Source of the DNA: Acidobacteriota bacterium
Lineage (GTDB): Bacteria; Acidobacteriota; Terriglobia; Terriglobales; Acidobacteriaceae
Direction of reading: 5' to 3'
Assembly: GCA_018268855.1 (NCBI GenBank)
Contig: JAFDVR010000006.1
Location: forward strand, 310,001 to 374,000
Length of the DNA: 64,000 nucleotides
Shown here: in pieces, positions 17,619-26,977 of the stretch
Layout of the letters: every line of letters starts with the position of its first letter
How positions within the stretch are numbered: the first letter of the stretch is position 1
The notes under the pieces: model-generated
The model's input: only the letters and a program-made list of their open reading frames with translations
Told to the model about the DNA's origin: nothing
The model's database searches: none
Translations under genes and position numbers: made by a program

Positions 17619-18821
17619 TTACGCAAGCTGCGAAAGGTACTTGGTCATACGCTCGATGCCCTTGTCGATCACATCGGCAGACACAGCATACGAAAAACGG
17701 ATGTGCTCTTTGGTGCCAAAAGCCTCACCGGGAACAACGACCGTATGCGCTTCAGTAAGCAGTTTGGATGCGAGGTCGCTTGCACTCTTGATGCCGCCCT
17801 TGCCAAAGTACGCGCTGATGTTCGGGTACACATAGAATGCGCCCTCAGGCGTGGTGCAGGTGACTCCGGGGATAGCGCGCAGACCTGCAAGGATGCGGTC
17901 ACGCAGCTTCAGATAGTCCGCCTTCATCTCCGCAACACAACCCTGATCGCCGCTCACAGCCGCAATGCTGGCATGCTGCACCGGGGTGGCTGCATTCGAC
18001 GTACTCTGCGACTGCAGCTTACTCATGGCCGCGATGATCTGCTTCGGCGCGAGCGCGTAGCCTGCGCGCCAGCCGGTCATAGCGTACGTCTTCGAAAGTG
18101 AGCCGAGCACTACAACGTGCTCCTTGCAATCCGTGAACGATCCGCCGCTCACGCATGCGCCTGTGTAGTTCAGATAGACGTAGCACTCGTCGAGCAGAAT
18201 ATAAATGCCCTTCGAATGTGCGAGGCGAACGATCGCCTCCAGATCGCCCGGCGAAACCACTGCACCCGAAGGATTGCTGGGCGAGTTGAGGATAATTGCC
18301 TTCGTCTTCGGCGTAATGGCCGCTTCGATCATCTGGGCAGTAATACGGAAGTTTTCCGTCTCCTGCGCTTCCACATACACCGGAACGCCGCCCGCGTACT
18401 GAATGATGTCTTTGAAGGAAACCCAGAACGGCACCGGCAGAATCACTTCATCGCCATGATCGACCAGCACCTGGATCGCATCGAAGAGCGCATGCTTGCC
18501 GCCGACGGTGAAGACACACTCTTCCGGCGCATACTGCGAACCGAAGTCGGCAGTGTGACGCTCGACGATGGCCTTACGCACCTCGGGAATGCCCGCCACA
18601 GCGGTGTAGCGCGTGTAGTTCTTCTCGATGGCGTTGATGGCCGCGTCTTTAATATGGCGTGGCGTGGCAAAGTGCGGCTCGCCGGCGCCGAAATCGGCCA
18701 TATCGATACCGGAGGCCTTCATCTTCAGCGCCTCGGCAGTGATGGCCATCGTGGCCGAAACTTCAATGCGGTTGATGCGGTCCGTCAGGACCTTCTTCGC
18801 TGTCTCTGTTGCGGGGCTCAT
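17619..18821 (-). CDS. Class I pyridoxal-phosphate aminotransferase (aspartate type)
   Basis: A 400-residue fold-type I aminotransferase close to the I-gamma aspartate/prephenate aminotransferases. It shows FGAGEPHFATPRHIKDAA near the N-terminus, VGGKHALFDAIQVL, NSPSNPSGAV, YILLDECYVYL and the PLP-lysine motif LGSLSKTYAMTGWRAGYAL. It transfers amino groups between aspartate (or aromatic precursors) and 2-oxoglutarate. It lies 11 bases upstream of the phosphohexomutase on the same strand, but the functions are not obviously linked. Confidence 0.9.
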   Translation of the reverse strand: MSPATETAKKVLTDRINRIEVSATMAITAEALKMKASGIDMADFGAGEPHFATPRHIKDAAINAIEKNYTRYTAVAGIPEVRKAIVERHTADFGSQYAPEECVFTVGGKHALFDAIQVLVDHGDEVILPVPFWVSFKDIIQYAGGVPVYVEAQETENFRITAQMIEAAITPKTKAIILNSPSNPSGAVVSPGDLEAIVRLAHSKGIYILLDECYVYLNYTGACVSGGSFTDCKEHVVVLGSLSKTYAMTGWRAGYALAPKQIIAAMSKLQSQSTSNAATPVQHASIAAVSGDQGCVAEMKADYLKLRDRILAGLRAIPGVTCTTPEGAFYVYPNISAYFGKGGIKSASDLASKLLTEAHTVVVPGEAFGTKEHIRFSYAVSADVIDKGIERMTKYLSQLA

Positions 18822-18859
18822 GCCTTCTAGTTTCGCAGATTCACCCCGCCAAAGTCACA

Positions 18860-19273
18860 CTAAGCCGACTTTGCCCGCCGGGACTTCAAATCCTCCAACA
18901 ATTGTTGGATTTTGTCCTCGCGCTCTAGCTTGCGGAAGCGATCTTCCAGCCTCTCCGTTGAAAACTCCTCTTCCACCTCGCGATGAGCCGTATTCACTGC
19001 ATTTTCCCGCATAATTTTGCCACGCATCCTGTCGATGGAGCGCACCAGATCGGGCCCAGTCGTGCCACTCTGCGCCTTGTTTGCCTTGCCCGTAGCGCGG
19101 CTACGGTGATGCTGGACCAGCAGAAGATCGCAGCGTGCAGCGGTGTCCTGCAGCTTCTGTTGCAGCTTGCTGTAGTTGAGGCGAAGCGTCTCCGCTTCGG
19201 CGCGCTGGTCTTCAATGCTTTGAAATCTGCTGCCTTCTATTTCAAAAGAAATGTTTTCGCGGAACAGTAGAAA
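18860..19273 (-). pseudogene. PspA/IM30-like C-terminal fragment without a start codon
   Basis: Directly after the coaD stop (TAA at 19274-19276), and in the same frame, 137 codons stay open. They encode a charged coiled coil: SIEDQRAEAETLRLNY, then KLQQKLQDTAARCDLLLVQH and later SIDRMRGKIMRENAVNTAHREVEEEF. This pattern fits the central and C-terminal helices of PspA/IM30 membrane-stress proteins, but the N-terminal half is missing. No ATG, GTG or TTG precedes the conserved part; the first in-frame GTG (19045) would leave only 61 residues. It may be a decayed gene, use an unusual start, or be made by read-through from coaD. Confidence 0.5.
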
Positions 19274-19795
19274 TTACAGCGGATTCTCTACGCCCGGCCC
19301 CTGCGCATCTTTCTCTACCTTCGACCGCAGGCGGTCTACAACGCGCTGCGGCACAAGGTCGCTCACATCGCCGCCCAGCCGGTAAACACCCTTGATTAGC
19401 CGCGAGGACACGTAGGTGTACTTCTCCGCCGGCATCATAAAGATGGTTTCCAGTTCCGGGGCGAGTTTGCGATTCATCATCGCCATCTGGAACTCATACT
19501 CGTAATCCGAAATAGCCCGAATACCGCGCAGCACCGCGTCGGCCTTCTCCTGCCGTGCAAAATCAACAAGCAGGCCATCGAACGTAGCCACGGAAACATT
19601 CCCAAACTGACGAGTCTCTTCGGTCAACATCTCCACCCGCTCCGCAGTGGTGAAAAGCGGCTCGCCCTTGGTGGAGTTGCGCAGGATCGCGACCGTCAGA
19701 TGTTCAACGATCTTTGCCCCGCGCGCGATCAGGTCAAGGTGACCGTTGGTCGGCGGGTCGAACGTACCGGGGTAAATTGCGTGCACTTTTGACAT
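19274..19795 (-). CDS. coaD: Phosphopantetheine adenylyltransferase
   Basis: A 173-residue CoaD, the penultimate enzyme of coenzyme A synthesis. It starts MSKVHAIYPGTFDPPTNGHLDLI with the TxGH nucleotidyltransferase motif and ends with YTYVSSRLIKGVYRLGGDVSDLVP, the ISSTxVR-type motif. The ATG at 19795 is chosen because it places the family N-terminus directly at the start; the open frame runs further upstream into the divergent sigma-factor leader. About 73 bases separate it from the divergent sigma gene. Confidence 0.93.
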   Translation of the reverse strand: MSKVHAIYPGTFDPPTNGHLDLIARGAKIVEHLTVAILRNSTKGEPLFTTAERVEMLTEETRQFGNVSVATFDGLLVDFARQEKADAVLRGIRAISDYEYEFQMAMMNRKLAPELETIFMMPAEKYTYVSSRLIKGVYRLGGDVSDLVPQRVVDRLRSKVEKDAQGPGVENPL

Positions 19796-19868
19796 CGTTT
19801 GCAGGATATCGCGAAAAATTTGCCTACGAACGTAGTCTTTCGCGATTACGGCACGTCTGTAACGCACG

Positions 19869-20459
19869 ATGGCAGAAGACGCGATGCAGCCGGTGGAGAT
19901 TGCGATCCTTGCGGAGAGCCAGAGATCTGTTTCTCCTCTGGAAGACATTGCCACGGTGCACGCACTCTACGAGCAGCGCGTCTTCCGGTTTTTGCTAATG
20001 AACTTGCGTGACCGCGATGCCGCGCTCTCGCTTACTCAGGACACCTTTTTAAATGCATGGCGTTATCGTGCAAACTTCCGCGGAGAATGCTCAATTGCAA
20101 CGTGGCTCATGCGGATTGCGGTCAACCTGCTGCGCGACCACACCCGCACCGAGCAATTCAAGTTTTGGAAACGGGCCTCAGCAACAGCCGCAAGCGTGGA
20201 CGATCTGAAGTTGCAGCACCCTACGCAATCGGCAGAGAAGAGTCTAATCGCGCACGAAAAATTGATTGCGGTCTGGAAGTCGGTCGAGGAATTATCGCAG
20301 CGCCAACGCACTGTATTTCTGCTGCGCTTTGTGGAGGAGTTGGAATTGAACGAGATTGCCACCGTCACCGGAATTCCGCTGGCCACGGTGAAGAGCCACC
20401 TGTATCGCGCGCTGGACCACATTCGCGCTAAACACAATGCCATGAAGGGGAGTGCATAA
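19869..20459 (+). CDS. ECF RNA polymerase sigma factor
   Basis: A 196-residue sigma-70-family ECF factor. Region 2 reads LYEQRVFRFLLMNLRDRDAALSLTQDTFLNAWRYRANFRGECSI, where the -10 recognition helix lies, and region 4 reads LSQRQRTVFLLRFVEELELNEIATVTGIPLATVKSHLYRALDHIR, a helix-turn-helix for the -35. Its stop overlaps the start of the putative anti-sigma gene (TAATG at 20457-20461). An internal ATG at 19884 is an alternative start. The three-gene order predicts an envelope or metal stress signal. Confidence 0.92.
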   Translation: MAEDAMQPVEIAILAESQRSVSPLEDIATVHALYEQRVFRFLLMNLRDRDAALSLTQDTFLNAWRYRANFRGECSIATWLMRIAVNLLRDHTRTEQFKFWKRASATAASVDDLKLQHPTQSAEKSLIAHEKLIAVWKSVEELSQRQRTVFLLRFVEELELNEIATVTGIPLATVKSHLYRALDHIRAKHNAMKGSA

Positions 20460-20917
20460 TGCATCCACACCTTACCTCGGAACAGATGGAGCGCCTGCTG
20501 CACGACCCCGCCGCCCGCGCCGCAGTCCCGCACCTGCAAGTCTGCCAACCATGCATGCAAGAACTTGATCAGCTTTCACAGATCTTTGCCGATCTGAGAA
20601 CGGCTTCCACAGAGATGGCTATGGGACATCACCGCCTGGCCATACTGTCCTCATCCGGCCACTCTCTTTCCAGATGGGCTTATGCGTTTGCCGCCGTTGT
20701 TGCGCTGGCCGTAGCTATTGTGCCAGTAGCGCTGCATCACAACCATGCCGTAACCGGACAGGCAAAGCAGCCGTTGCCGCACGTCCAGCAAACCATCTCA
20801 GACGACGCGCTGCTTAACAGCATTCAAAGCGACCTTTCCGCCTCGGTGCCTGCGGCCATGGAGCCGCTTGCCGCGACATCCGGGCAAACCAACTCCAACC
20901 TATCCAACAAGGACTAG
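20459..20917 (+). CDS. Putative zinc-binding anti-sigma factor, single-pass membrane protein
   Basis: A 152-residue protein. The N-terminal cytoplasmic part has HLTSEQMERLLHD and then HLQVCQPCMQELDQL, matching the HxxxCxxC motif of zinc anti-sigma (ZAS) domains. A single membrane helix follows (WAYAFAAVVALAVAIVPVAL), then a periplasmic tail of about 65 residues. It overlaps the sigma gene start-to-stop, as sigma/anti-sigma pairs do, and is expected to hold the sigma factor inactive until a periplasmic signal arrives. Role inferred from motif plus context. Confidence 0.8.
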   Translation: MHPHLTSEQMERLLHDPAARAAVPHLQVCQPCMQELDQLSQIFADLRTASTEMAMGHHRLAILSSSGHSLSRWAYAFAAVVALAVAIVPVALHHNHAVTGQAKQPLPHVQQTISDDALLNSIQSDLSASVPAAMEPLAATSGQTNSNLSNKD

Positions 20918-20922
20918 ACACA

Positions 20923-21546
20923 ATGAAATCAGCCCTTCTTTTGACAGCACTGGCTCTTACTTCCATGCCATGCGCCTTCGCACAGGACGCGCCGCCTCCG
21001 CCCAAAGCAGCGCCCACTCCCAAACCAATGCCCTGCAAAGGCAATCCGATGATGAAGCATGATATCCACATTATCGAGCGGCACGATTCAGGAACACCGG
21101 GCCTAATGCTGCCCCCTGGCGCCTGGTGGAAGAGTACGGAAATCACGCAAAAAATCGGCCTCACGCCTGAGCAGCAGAAACGTATTGAAGATATTTTTCT
21201 GCAAAGCCGCGTGGAACTTATCGACAAGCACGCCGCGCTCGAGAAGCAGGAATTGATGCTGGAACCCCTGCTGAGCGCAAACCCGATCGATCAAGGCAAA
21301 GCGCTGGCACAGATCAACAAAATTGCCGACACTCGCGCCGAGTTAGAGAAAACGAATGCAAAAATGCTGCTCGGCATTCGCGCCGTACTCTCCGCCGACC
21401 AATGGACGAAGCTGCAATCGTCACATCACTTTCATACTCACGGACCGGATGGCATGAAGATGCGGCATCACGGCCCTGATGGCCCGGAGATGCACATGCG
21501 GCAACGCATGGACGCTCCCATGCCAGGCCCTGGGGCCGCCGAATAA
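20923..21546 (+). CDS. Periplasmic LTxxQ (CpxP/ZraP/Metal_resist-like) protein, His/Met-rich
   Basis: A 207-residue secreted protein: signal peptide MKSALLLTALALTSMPCAFAQ, a Pro-rich linker, then an alpha-helical core with LTPEQQKRIEDIFLQSR and later LSADQWTKLQ, the two LTxxQ-type repeats of the CpxP/Spy/ZraP superfamily. The C-terminal 45 residues are rich in His and Met (HHFHTHGPDGMKMRHHGPDG), suggesting copper or zinc binding. It is 5 bases behind the anti-sigma gene, so it is a plausible periplasmic metal or misfolding sensor for the system. A strong terminator follows. Confidence 0.82.
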   Translation: MKSALLLTALALTSMPCAFAQDAPPPPKAAPTPKPMPCKGNPMMKHDIHIIERHDSGTPGLMLPPGAWWKSTEITQKIGLTPEQQKRIEDIFLQSRVELIDKHAALEKQELMLEPLLSANPIDQGKALAQINKIADTRAELEKTNAKMLLGIRAVLSADQWTKLQSSHHFHTHGPDGMKMRHHGPDGPEMHMRQRMDAPMPGPGAAE

Positions 21547-21569
21547 CCTCCAAACTCGAATTCCAACCT

Positions 21570-21594
21570 GAGGCGCTCCGGCGCCTCGTTTTTT
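21570..21594 (+). terminator. Rho-independent terminator of the sigma-factor operon
   Basis: GAGGCGC, loop TCCG, GCGCCTC forms a perfect 7-base stem (21570-21587) followed by a run of T at 21589-21594. Confidence 0.9.
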
Positions 21595-21636
21595 ATTTCG
21601 AGCGCGGCCTGTACAGGTGATACGATTCGCATCGCT

Positions 21637-22842
21637 ATGTTCTTCACCCGCGTTGCCCTTCTCTCCTCTTTGCTCTGCACGGCTTCCTTCTCCATTCACG
21701 CGGAGCTCAAGCCTGTCAGCTATCGCACAGCAGGCAAACCTTCTTCTGTTGCACTCACTGAGGATGGCAAGTATCTGCTTCTGACGGTGAATGGTGTAGA
21801 CGAACGCCGCAATGCTGGCGTTCAGGTCTTCAGCATAGATACAGCCGGCAAACTGAAAGAGATACGTCTCGTTTCCCTCGGACAAAACGGAGTGCAGGGC
21901 ATTGTCCTTATCCCGCACACACACTGGCTGGCGATTGGCCTTGGCGGTGCGGGTGTTGTCTTCGCGCCAGTGGAGGATGTCATCAGCGGCAAGGCACAAT
22001 TCAGGGTGATATCGCAGGGGGAAAGAGCAGGCTCAGGCTATATGGCCGTCTCGCCGGATGGCCAATACCTATACGTCGCTAATGAGTATGCAAAGACAAG
22101 TTTCGGCAATGGCGTAGGTACGGTGGGCGTAATTGCGTTGCACCCTTCTTCTGACGGAAGCGTACACCCACAGGCAATCACGCAGGTTCCCTCTGTTCGA
22201 ACAACGCCAGGCATTGCGATTTCGCCCGACGGCTCACGCCTTTACTCCGTGGCGGAGGTGTTTGCTGCCCGCTTTGCAGATAAAATCCCAGGCGCAAAAA
22301 ACCCGGAACTTCGCCACGATAACTGCAGGCAATCCGGAGATCGCTCGATGCCTTCCGGAGCTTTGTATGTATGGGACACGGCAAAACTGAATGCGCTCCC
22401 TGCCAGTCCCGCCGCCGATACCATGAGTCGTGCGCGCATGCGCGTCATCCATGCAGGATGTTCTCCGGTCCGTGCTGTGATTACGGCAGATGGTAAGCGG
22501 CTTTATCTCACCGCGCGCGGTGATGACAACGTCATAGAGTTCGATACCGCGAAGCTGGAAAGCGACCCCGAACATGCCTTTCTTCGCGCACTTAAAACGG
22601 ACGGCACTGCACCTGTCGGTCTGGCTCTGTTCAACCATGACCACTCCTTGCTGGTGGCAAACTCAAACCGTTTTGATGGCGGCAGCGGAACGGCAGCCGT
22701 GATCGATCTCGCTTCCGGTAAAGTGACACAGAAATTCAAGGCAGGCGACTTCCCACGCAACATCACCCTCTCGCCAGATGGCAAGACACTCTATCTGACG
22801 GAGTTCAACTCCAACACACTGCTGGTTATTCCCGTTGAATGA
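21637..22842 (+). CDS. Secreted beta-propeller (YVTN/lactonase-like) protein
   Basis: A 401-residue exported protein: signal peptide MFFTRVALLSSLLCTASFSIHAE, then seven or so repeats of the YVTN/NHL type such as YMAVSPDGQYLYVANEY, GIAISPDGSRLYSVAEV, AVITADGKRLYLTARGDDNVIEFDT and NITLSPDGKTLYLTEFNSNTLLVIPV. The fold is a beta-propeller; relatives include 6-phosphogluconolactonase-like and surface-layer proteins. No catalytic signature is clear, so the function is unassigned. It stands alone, between two terminators. Confidence 0.8.
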   Translation: MFFTRVALLSSLLCTASFSIHAELKPVSYRTAGKPSSVALTEDGKYLLLTVNGVDERRNAGVQVFSIDTAGKLKEIRLVSLGQNGVQGIVLIPHTHWLAIGLGGAGVVFAPVEDVISGKAQFRVISQGERAGSGYMAVSPDGQYLYVANEYAKTSFGNGVGTVGVIALHPSSDGSVHPQAITQVPSVRTTPGIAISPDGSRLYSVAEVFAARFADKIPGAKNPELRHDNCRQSGDRSMPSGALYVWDTAKLNALPASPAADTMSRARMRVIHAGCSPVRAVITADGKRLYLTARGDDNVIEFDTAKLESDPEHAFLRALKTDGTAPVGLALFNHDHSLLVANSNRFDGGSGTAAVIDLASGKVTQKFKAGDFPRNITLSPDGKTLYLTEFNSNTLLVIPVE

Positions 22843-22844
22843 GA

Positions 22845-22868
22845 AAAGCCCGGTCGTTACCGGGCTTT
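22845..22868. terminator. Bidirectional terminator between the beta-propeller gene and recA
   Basis: AAAGCCCGGT, loop CGTT, ACCGGGCTTT is a perfect 10-base inverted repeat with A and T flanks, placed between two convergent stops (22842 and 22884). Confidence 0.9.
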
Positions 22869-22883
22869 CTGCCGATTCCTGCT

Positions 22884-23966
22884 TTACTGTTTGCGTGTCG
22901 GTCGAACCGCCTCCGCAGCCTTCTCCGCCCCATCCAGCGGAGCATCCGGAACTTCAGCATTCGCGGACGACGCTCCGATCTTCAGCTTTGTGCGCAGGTC
23001 CTTATCGATCCGGCTGAACACGTCAGGATTGGATTTGAGGAAGGCGCGAACATTCTCGCGGCCATTACCCAGGCGCTCACCGGAGTACGAATACCATGCA
23101 CCGCTCTTGTCTACGATATTGTTCGCCACGGCGAGGTCCAGCACATCGCCTTCACGCGAAATACCTTCGCCGTAGAGGATGTCGAACTCCGCGTCGCGGA
23201 ACGGCGCAGCCACCTTGTTCTTAACGATCTTCGCCTTGGTGCGTGAACCCGTGACGACATCGCCCTCTTTCACGGCGCCGATGCGGCGGATATCGATACG
23301 TACCGACGAATAGAACTTCAGAGCGCGCCCACCGGTCGTCGTCTCAGGATTGCCGAACATGACGCCGATCTTTTCGCGAATCTGGTTAATGAAGATGAGG
23401 CAGGTGCGGCTCTTGGCCACCGTGCCAGTCAGCTTACGCAGAGCCTGAGACATCAGACGCGCCTGCAGACCAACATGCGAATCGCCCATCTCGCCATCGA
23501 GTTCCGCCTTCGGCACCAGTGCAGCAACGGAGTCCACCACTAATACATCGATCGCACCGCTGCGGACGAGCGCTTCGGTAATCTCCAGTGCCTGCTCACC
23601 GTAGTCGGGCTGCGAGATCAACAGGTTGTCTACATCCACACCCAACTTGCGCGCGTAGACCGGGTCGAGAGCATGCTCGGCGTCCACAAATGCAGCCAGG
23701 CCGCCGGCCTTCTGTGCCTCGGCAATGATCTGAAGCGTAATGGTCGTCTTACCACTCGACTCAGGCCCGTAGATCTCCACCACGCGGCCACGTGGCACGC
23801 CGCCTACGCCGAGCGCCGCATCGAACGAGATCGAACCCGTCGAGATCACGGAGATAGGAACAATGGCATCGCGCGCGCCCAGGCGCATGATCGATCCCTT
23901 GCCAAACTGCTTCTCAATATTTGCCAGCGCCAGGTCTATTGCCCTTGAACGTTCATCAACTGCCAC
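22884..23966 (-). CDS. recA: Recombinase A
   Basis: A 360-residue RecA. Walker A is GPESSGKTT, the DNA-binding and ATP regions include [26 protein letters not shown] and [28 protein letters not shown]. It forms filaments on single-stranded DNA for strand exchange and LexA-type autocleavage. The start is GTG at 23966, about 9 bases after GGGAGA. The C-terminal tail is Ala-rich and ends with basic residues (VRPTRKQ) rather than the common acidic tail. Confidence 0.97.
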   Translation of the reverse strand: MAVDERSRAIDLALANIEKQFGKGSIMRLGARDAIVPISVISTGSISFDAALGVGGVPRGRVVEIYGPESSGKTTITLQIIAEAQKAGGLAAFVDAEHALDPVYARKLGVDVDNLLISQPDYGEQALEITEALVRSGAIDVLVVDSVAALVPKAELDGEMGDSHVGLQARLMSQALRKLTGTVAKSRTCLIFINQIREKIGVMFGNPETTTGGRALKFYSSVRIDIRRIGAVKEGDVVTGSRTKAKIVKNKVAAPFRDAEFDILYGEGISREGDVLDLAVANNIVDKSGAWYSYSGERLGNGRENVRAFLKSNPDVFSRIDKDLRTKLKIGASSANAEVPDAPLDGAEKAAEAVRPTRKQ

Positions 23967-24009
23967 GTCTGCTTCTCCCTGCTTCGAACGGTGAAAATGA
24001 ATAAGTCAG

Positions 24010-24038
24010 ATAGTAACAGCCATTCCGCCGAAAGGCAA
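24010..24038 (-). promoter_or_regulatory. Predicted sigma-70 promoter of recA
   Basis: On the minus strand TTGCCT (24033-24038) and TACTAT (24010-24015) are separated by exactly 17 bases and lie about 44 bases before the recA start. I do not see an obvious LexA operator in this short leader. Confidence 0.55.
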
Positions 24039-24051
24039 AGAAAAAGCGAAG

Positions 24052-26817
24052 TTACCGCACAATTTCAGCAACCAACCGGACAGGTCCTATCAGGCCCGAA
24101 GGCAGCAACGCCATATCTGCCGTATAGGGCTCCCAATCACACCATGTAAGGCGCTTTTCAGGCGGTAGTGCGGCGTCTCCAATCAACCGATTGGCCCACA
24201 GATTCACCACATCGATAAACAGGCTGTTCTCGCCTGGCTTGATCATCCCGGTCACATCTACCTGATACGGTGGCCGCCACAGCACGCCGACATCTTTGCC
24301 ATTCAGGCGCACGTGCGCCATCACTTTAACCTCGCCCAGTCGCAGAAACACACGCTTGCCAGCCATAGGCCAGTTCGCGGGAACGGTGATCGATCCGGTG
24401 TAGGTTGCCGTCCCCGAAAAGTGGCGCACCCCTTCGTCGCCCACCTCTGTCCACGATCGAAGCGAAGCGAGATCGATGCTCGCCGGCGCACCCTTTCCCG
24501 GAGGAAAACTCACATGCCATTGCGGATTTGCAATCACCATGTCGGGCTTGACCAGCGCACCGGGCAAAGGTGAGGTAAGCCGCCCCTTCTTCACCGCGCG
24601 TTTGCGAAAGACAAAGAATGCTGAACCCGATGCATTGAAACGATGCACCAGCGCTACCCCATGCTCCGTATTGTGGAACTCGCTCAACTCGCGTACTTCG
24701 CCTGTCTCCGGGTCCCATAACTCCGGCTGCATGCCCTTTGCGCGAAACGTAAGTGTCGGGCGCAGATCGTTGTTCTGCTGATTCGCTACAAAATAAATCA
24801 GCGTGTCGCCATCGTGCCGCCCTGTCCAGTTCACCGGGAGGTTTGAGTGAAAATCAGGAACGCATGCGATGCGCTCCAGCAACTGCTCCAGCGATCCCTC
24901 GCTCACAACGTGCTTTGCGCCGCTGCCCCATAGCTCTGCCTTGGCTGCCTCAAACCGCTTGCGGTTCTCTTCCAGATGTCCGAATCCCGGCGTGTACTCC
25001 GGCGCCGTTCCCCACACGGTGGCTCCAGCGCGCACCAGATCGCGAATCTTCTCCAGCAGCGCAGGCGTGGCATACTTCCACGGCGGCAGCACCAGCACGC
25101 TGTATGTCATGCCATCCGGCAGAACCAGCTTGCCGTCTTTCACGGAAACGCGCGTCATCAGCGCCTCTGCCGTCATCTGGTCGTAGTTGTAGCCCTCCGG
25201 CGGGACAGGTACCAGCTCCATATTGCGTTGGTTCGGTTCTTCAGGCCGCAGATAGCAGAAATCTGCCGCAAACACACCGCGCGTCAGCATGGACAGGCAG
25301 CGCGCCAGATACGTGTGCCACGCGCCCGACATCTCCCACCACGTGTTCGTGCGCTCGTAGTGCAATCCCCACGGCCCCATCGTCGCTCCCGGAGCGCGGT
25401 CGAGCCACGGCTGATGGGCATAGCGGTGGAAGACGAAGCGATGAATGCCCTGGCAAAGTTCAAAGTCTCCAAGGGCCTTCAACTCTGCAGGATGTTTGAG
25501 CCACATCTCTTTCTCATCAGATGTAAACGCCTCCGCGGACACGAGCCGCTTGCCATAGATGTGCGCTGCTGACGCCATCTCTCTGCCGTTGTACTCCGTC
25601 ACTTCGCCGCCGTAGCGCGAGCCGTAGGTCCAGAACTCCGGCATCGGCTCATCCGCCCGGCCCACATACGAGAGTTCATCGCCAAAGGGCAAAATCTCTC
25701 CTTCGATAGACAGGCGTATGCCATGCTCATTCGCCAGCTTGTGCAGATGTCCCGCGTAGTTCTCGTTCAGCATCTCGCTGCGCAGCGTCTCATAATCCCA
25801 TCGCACGCGGTCGGTCTCATCGCCATCGCCCACCCTGTACTTACGCGAGAACGTAGGCAAATACGGCAGGATGTCATAACCGTACTTCGCGCGAAACGCC
25901 TCTGGAAATTTCGCCGTCCAGTTCTGTGAACCCGCCTCCCAACTATCCACATGCGTGCAGATGATGGCCTTCTTTGCCAGCGGGCCTGCGATCTTCAGCA
26001 GCACCTCCATCTGGCTGCGGAAGTGCAACTCCACAGCTTCCTTGCTCAGCTTGTCGCACTCCAGCCCTGCCTGGCCAAGTACTACTGGGCGGGTGGATGC
26101 TCCAGTAGAACGATGTCCGATGCGGAAGACGCGCCACTTCCCTTCGGGTGCTTTCCAAACTAGCTTGCCATCAGCGTTCATCTGCGATGTCAGATCGACA
26201 ATCTCATTGCGCTGCACAATCTCTTTACCATGGTCGGGCACAGCGACGACACCTATGTCACGGTAAAACTTCTCCGCCGCATCCATGCGTTCCGACGCAT
26301 TCCGTGTGGAACGCGGTGGTGCTCCGGGCGGTAACATCACGGATACGTCCTTCCCACCGCTCACCGGAGTCTCTGACAAGACCAGGTGCTGCATGCTCAT
26401 CTCCGGCGTGATCCATGCACCGCTCGATCCGCACCATCCCGGCCCGTTCGTCATGTTGATCACAACGCCCGTGCGGGCAGCCTCCTTAACTGCATGCTCA
26501 AACATTTCCATCCACAGCGGTCCCATAAAAGTCACTGGGCCTCGCGGGGGCGCAGGCTGATCAACAAGGTCCATCAAAATCACACCGGAGATACCCACAC
26601 GCGCCATCGCTTCCAGATCGGCCGTAATCCCCTCGCGCGTTACATTGCCGTTGTTCCAGAACCAGTACACCCACGGTCCCGTTTCAAACGGCGGCTTCAG
26701 AAAAGTCCTCTCCGAAAGCACATCCGCCGAAGGCATGCTTGCAGCAAGAAGAGCAGGGTCTAAAGAAAGCGCAGCAGCGGCAGCAGCCGAGCCCGCGAGA
26801 AAGCGTCTGCGGTCCAT
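24052..26817 (-). CDS. Tat-exported glycoside hydrolase, GH106-like (alpha-L-rhamnosidase)
   Basis: A 921-residue protein. It starts MDRRRFLAGSAAAAAALSLDPALLA, a twin-arginine signal; this ATG (26817) has AGGAG about 9 bases upstream, better than an ATG 33 bases earlier. The mature part opens with WVYWFWNNGNVTREGITADLEAMARVGISGVILMD, the hallmark of the GH106 alpha-L-rhamnosidase fold, and ends in beta-sandwich domains carrying VRLNGKDVGVLWRPPYQVDVT. It probably removes rhamnose from plant pectin or other glycans in the periplasm. The GH78 gene at 37039 gives the organism a second rhamnosidase type. Confidence 0.85.
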   Translation of the reverse strand: MDRRRFLAGSAAAAAALSLDPALLAASMPSADVLSERTFLKPPFETGPWVYWFWNNGNVTREGITADLEAMARVGISGVILMDLVDQPAPPRGPVTFMGPLWMEMFEHAVKEAARTGVVINMTNGPGWCGSSGAWITPEMSMQHLVLSETPVSGGKDVSVMLPPGAPPRSTRNASERMDAAEKFYRDIGVVAVPDHGKEIVQRNEIVDLTSQMNADGKLVWKAPEGKWRVFRIGHRSTGASTRPVVLGQAGLECDKLSKEAVELHFRSQMEVLLKIAGPLAKKAIICTHVDSWEAGSQNWTAKFPEAFRAKYGYDILPYLPTFSRKYRVGDGDETDRVRWDYETLRSEMLNENYAGHLHKLANEHGIRLSIEGEILPFGDELSYVGRADEPMPEFWTYGSRYGGEVTEYNGREMASAAHIYGKRLVSAEAFTSDEKEMWLKHPAELKALGDFELCQGIHRFVFHRYAHQPWLDRAPGATMGPWGLHYERTNTWWEMSGAWHTYLARCLSMLTRGVFAADFCYLRPEEPNQRNMELVPVPPEGYNYDQMTAEALMTRVSVKDGKLVLPDGMTYSVLVLPPWKYATPALLEKIRDLVRAGATVWGTAPEYTPGFGHLEENRKRFEAAKAELWGSGAKHVVSEGSLEQLLERIACVPDFHSNLPVNWTGRHDGDTLIYFVANQQNNDLRPTLTFRAKGMQPELWDPETGEVRELSEFHNTEHGVALVHRFNASGSAFFVFRKRAVKKGRLTSPLPGALVKPDMVIANPQWHVSFPPGKGAPASIDLASLRSWTEVGDEGVRHFSGTATYTGSITVPANWPMAGKRVFLRLGEVKVMAHVRLNGKDVGVLWRPPYQVDVTGMIKPGENSLFIDVVNLWANRLIGDAALPPEKRLTWCDWEPYTADMALLPSGLIGPVRLVAEIVR

Positions 26818-26977
26818 AACGAGAAACTCCTGTGTTGGGAAGACGGACAATTATCTCCGATTGCCATGAGGAATATATGCAAACTATCTGCGCGTTTCCT
26901 GCTGGAAATTCAGCAGTGTAATCCCCCACCAGAAATCTCCGTCTCTTGTGTTGAACACCTGCAAACAAGGACGAAAT

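Noticed and set aside
19799..19868. Possible autoregulated ECF promoter (GAAC ... CGTCT) before the sigma gene
   Set aside because: Spacing between the two elements is longer than usual for ECF promoters, so I could not support it.
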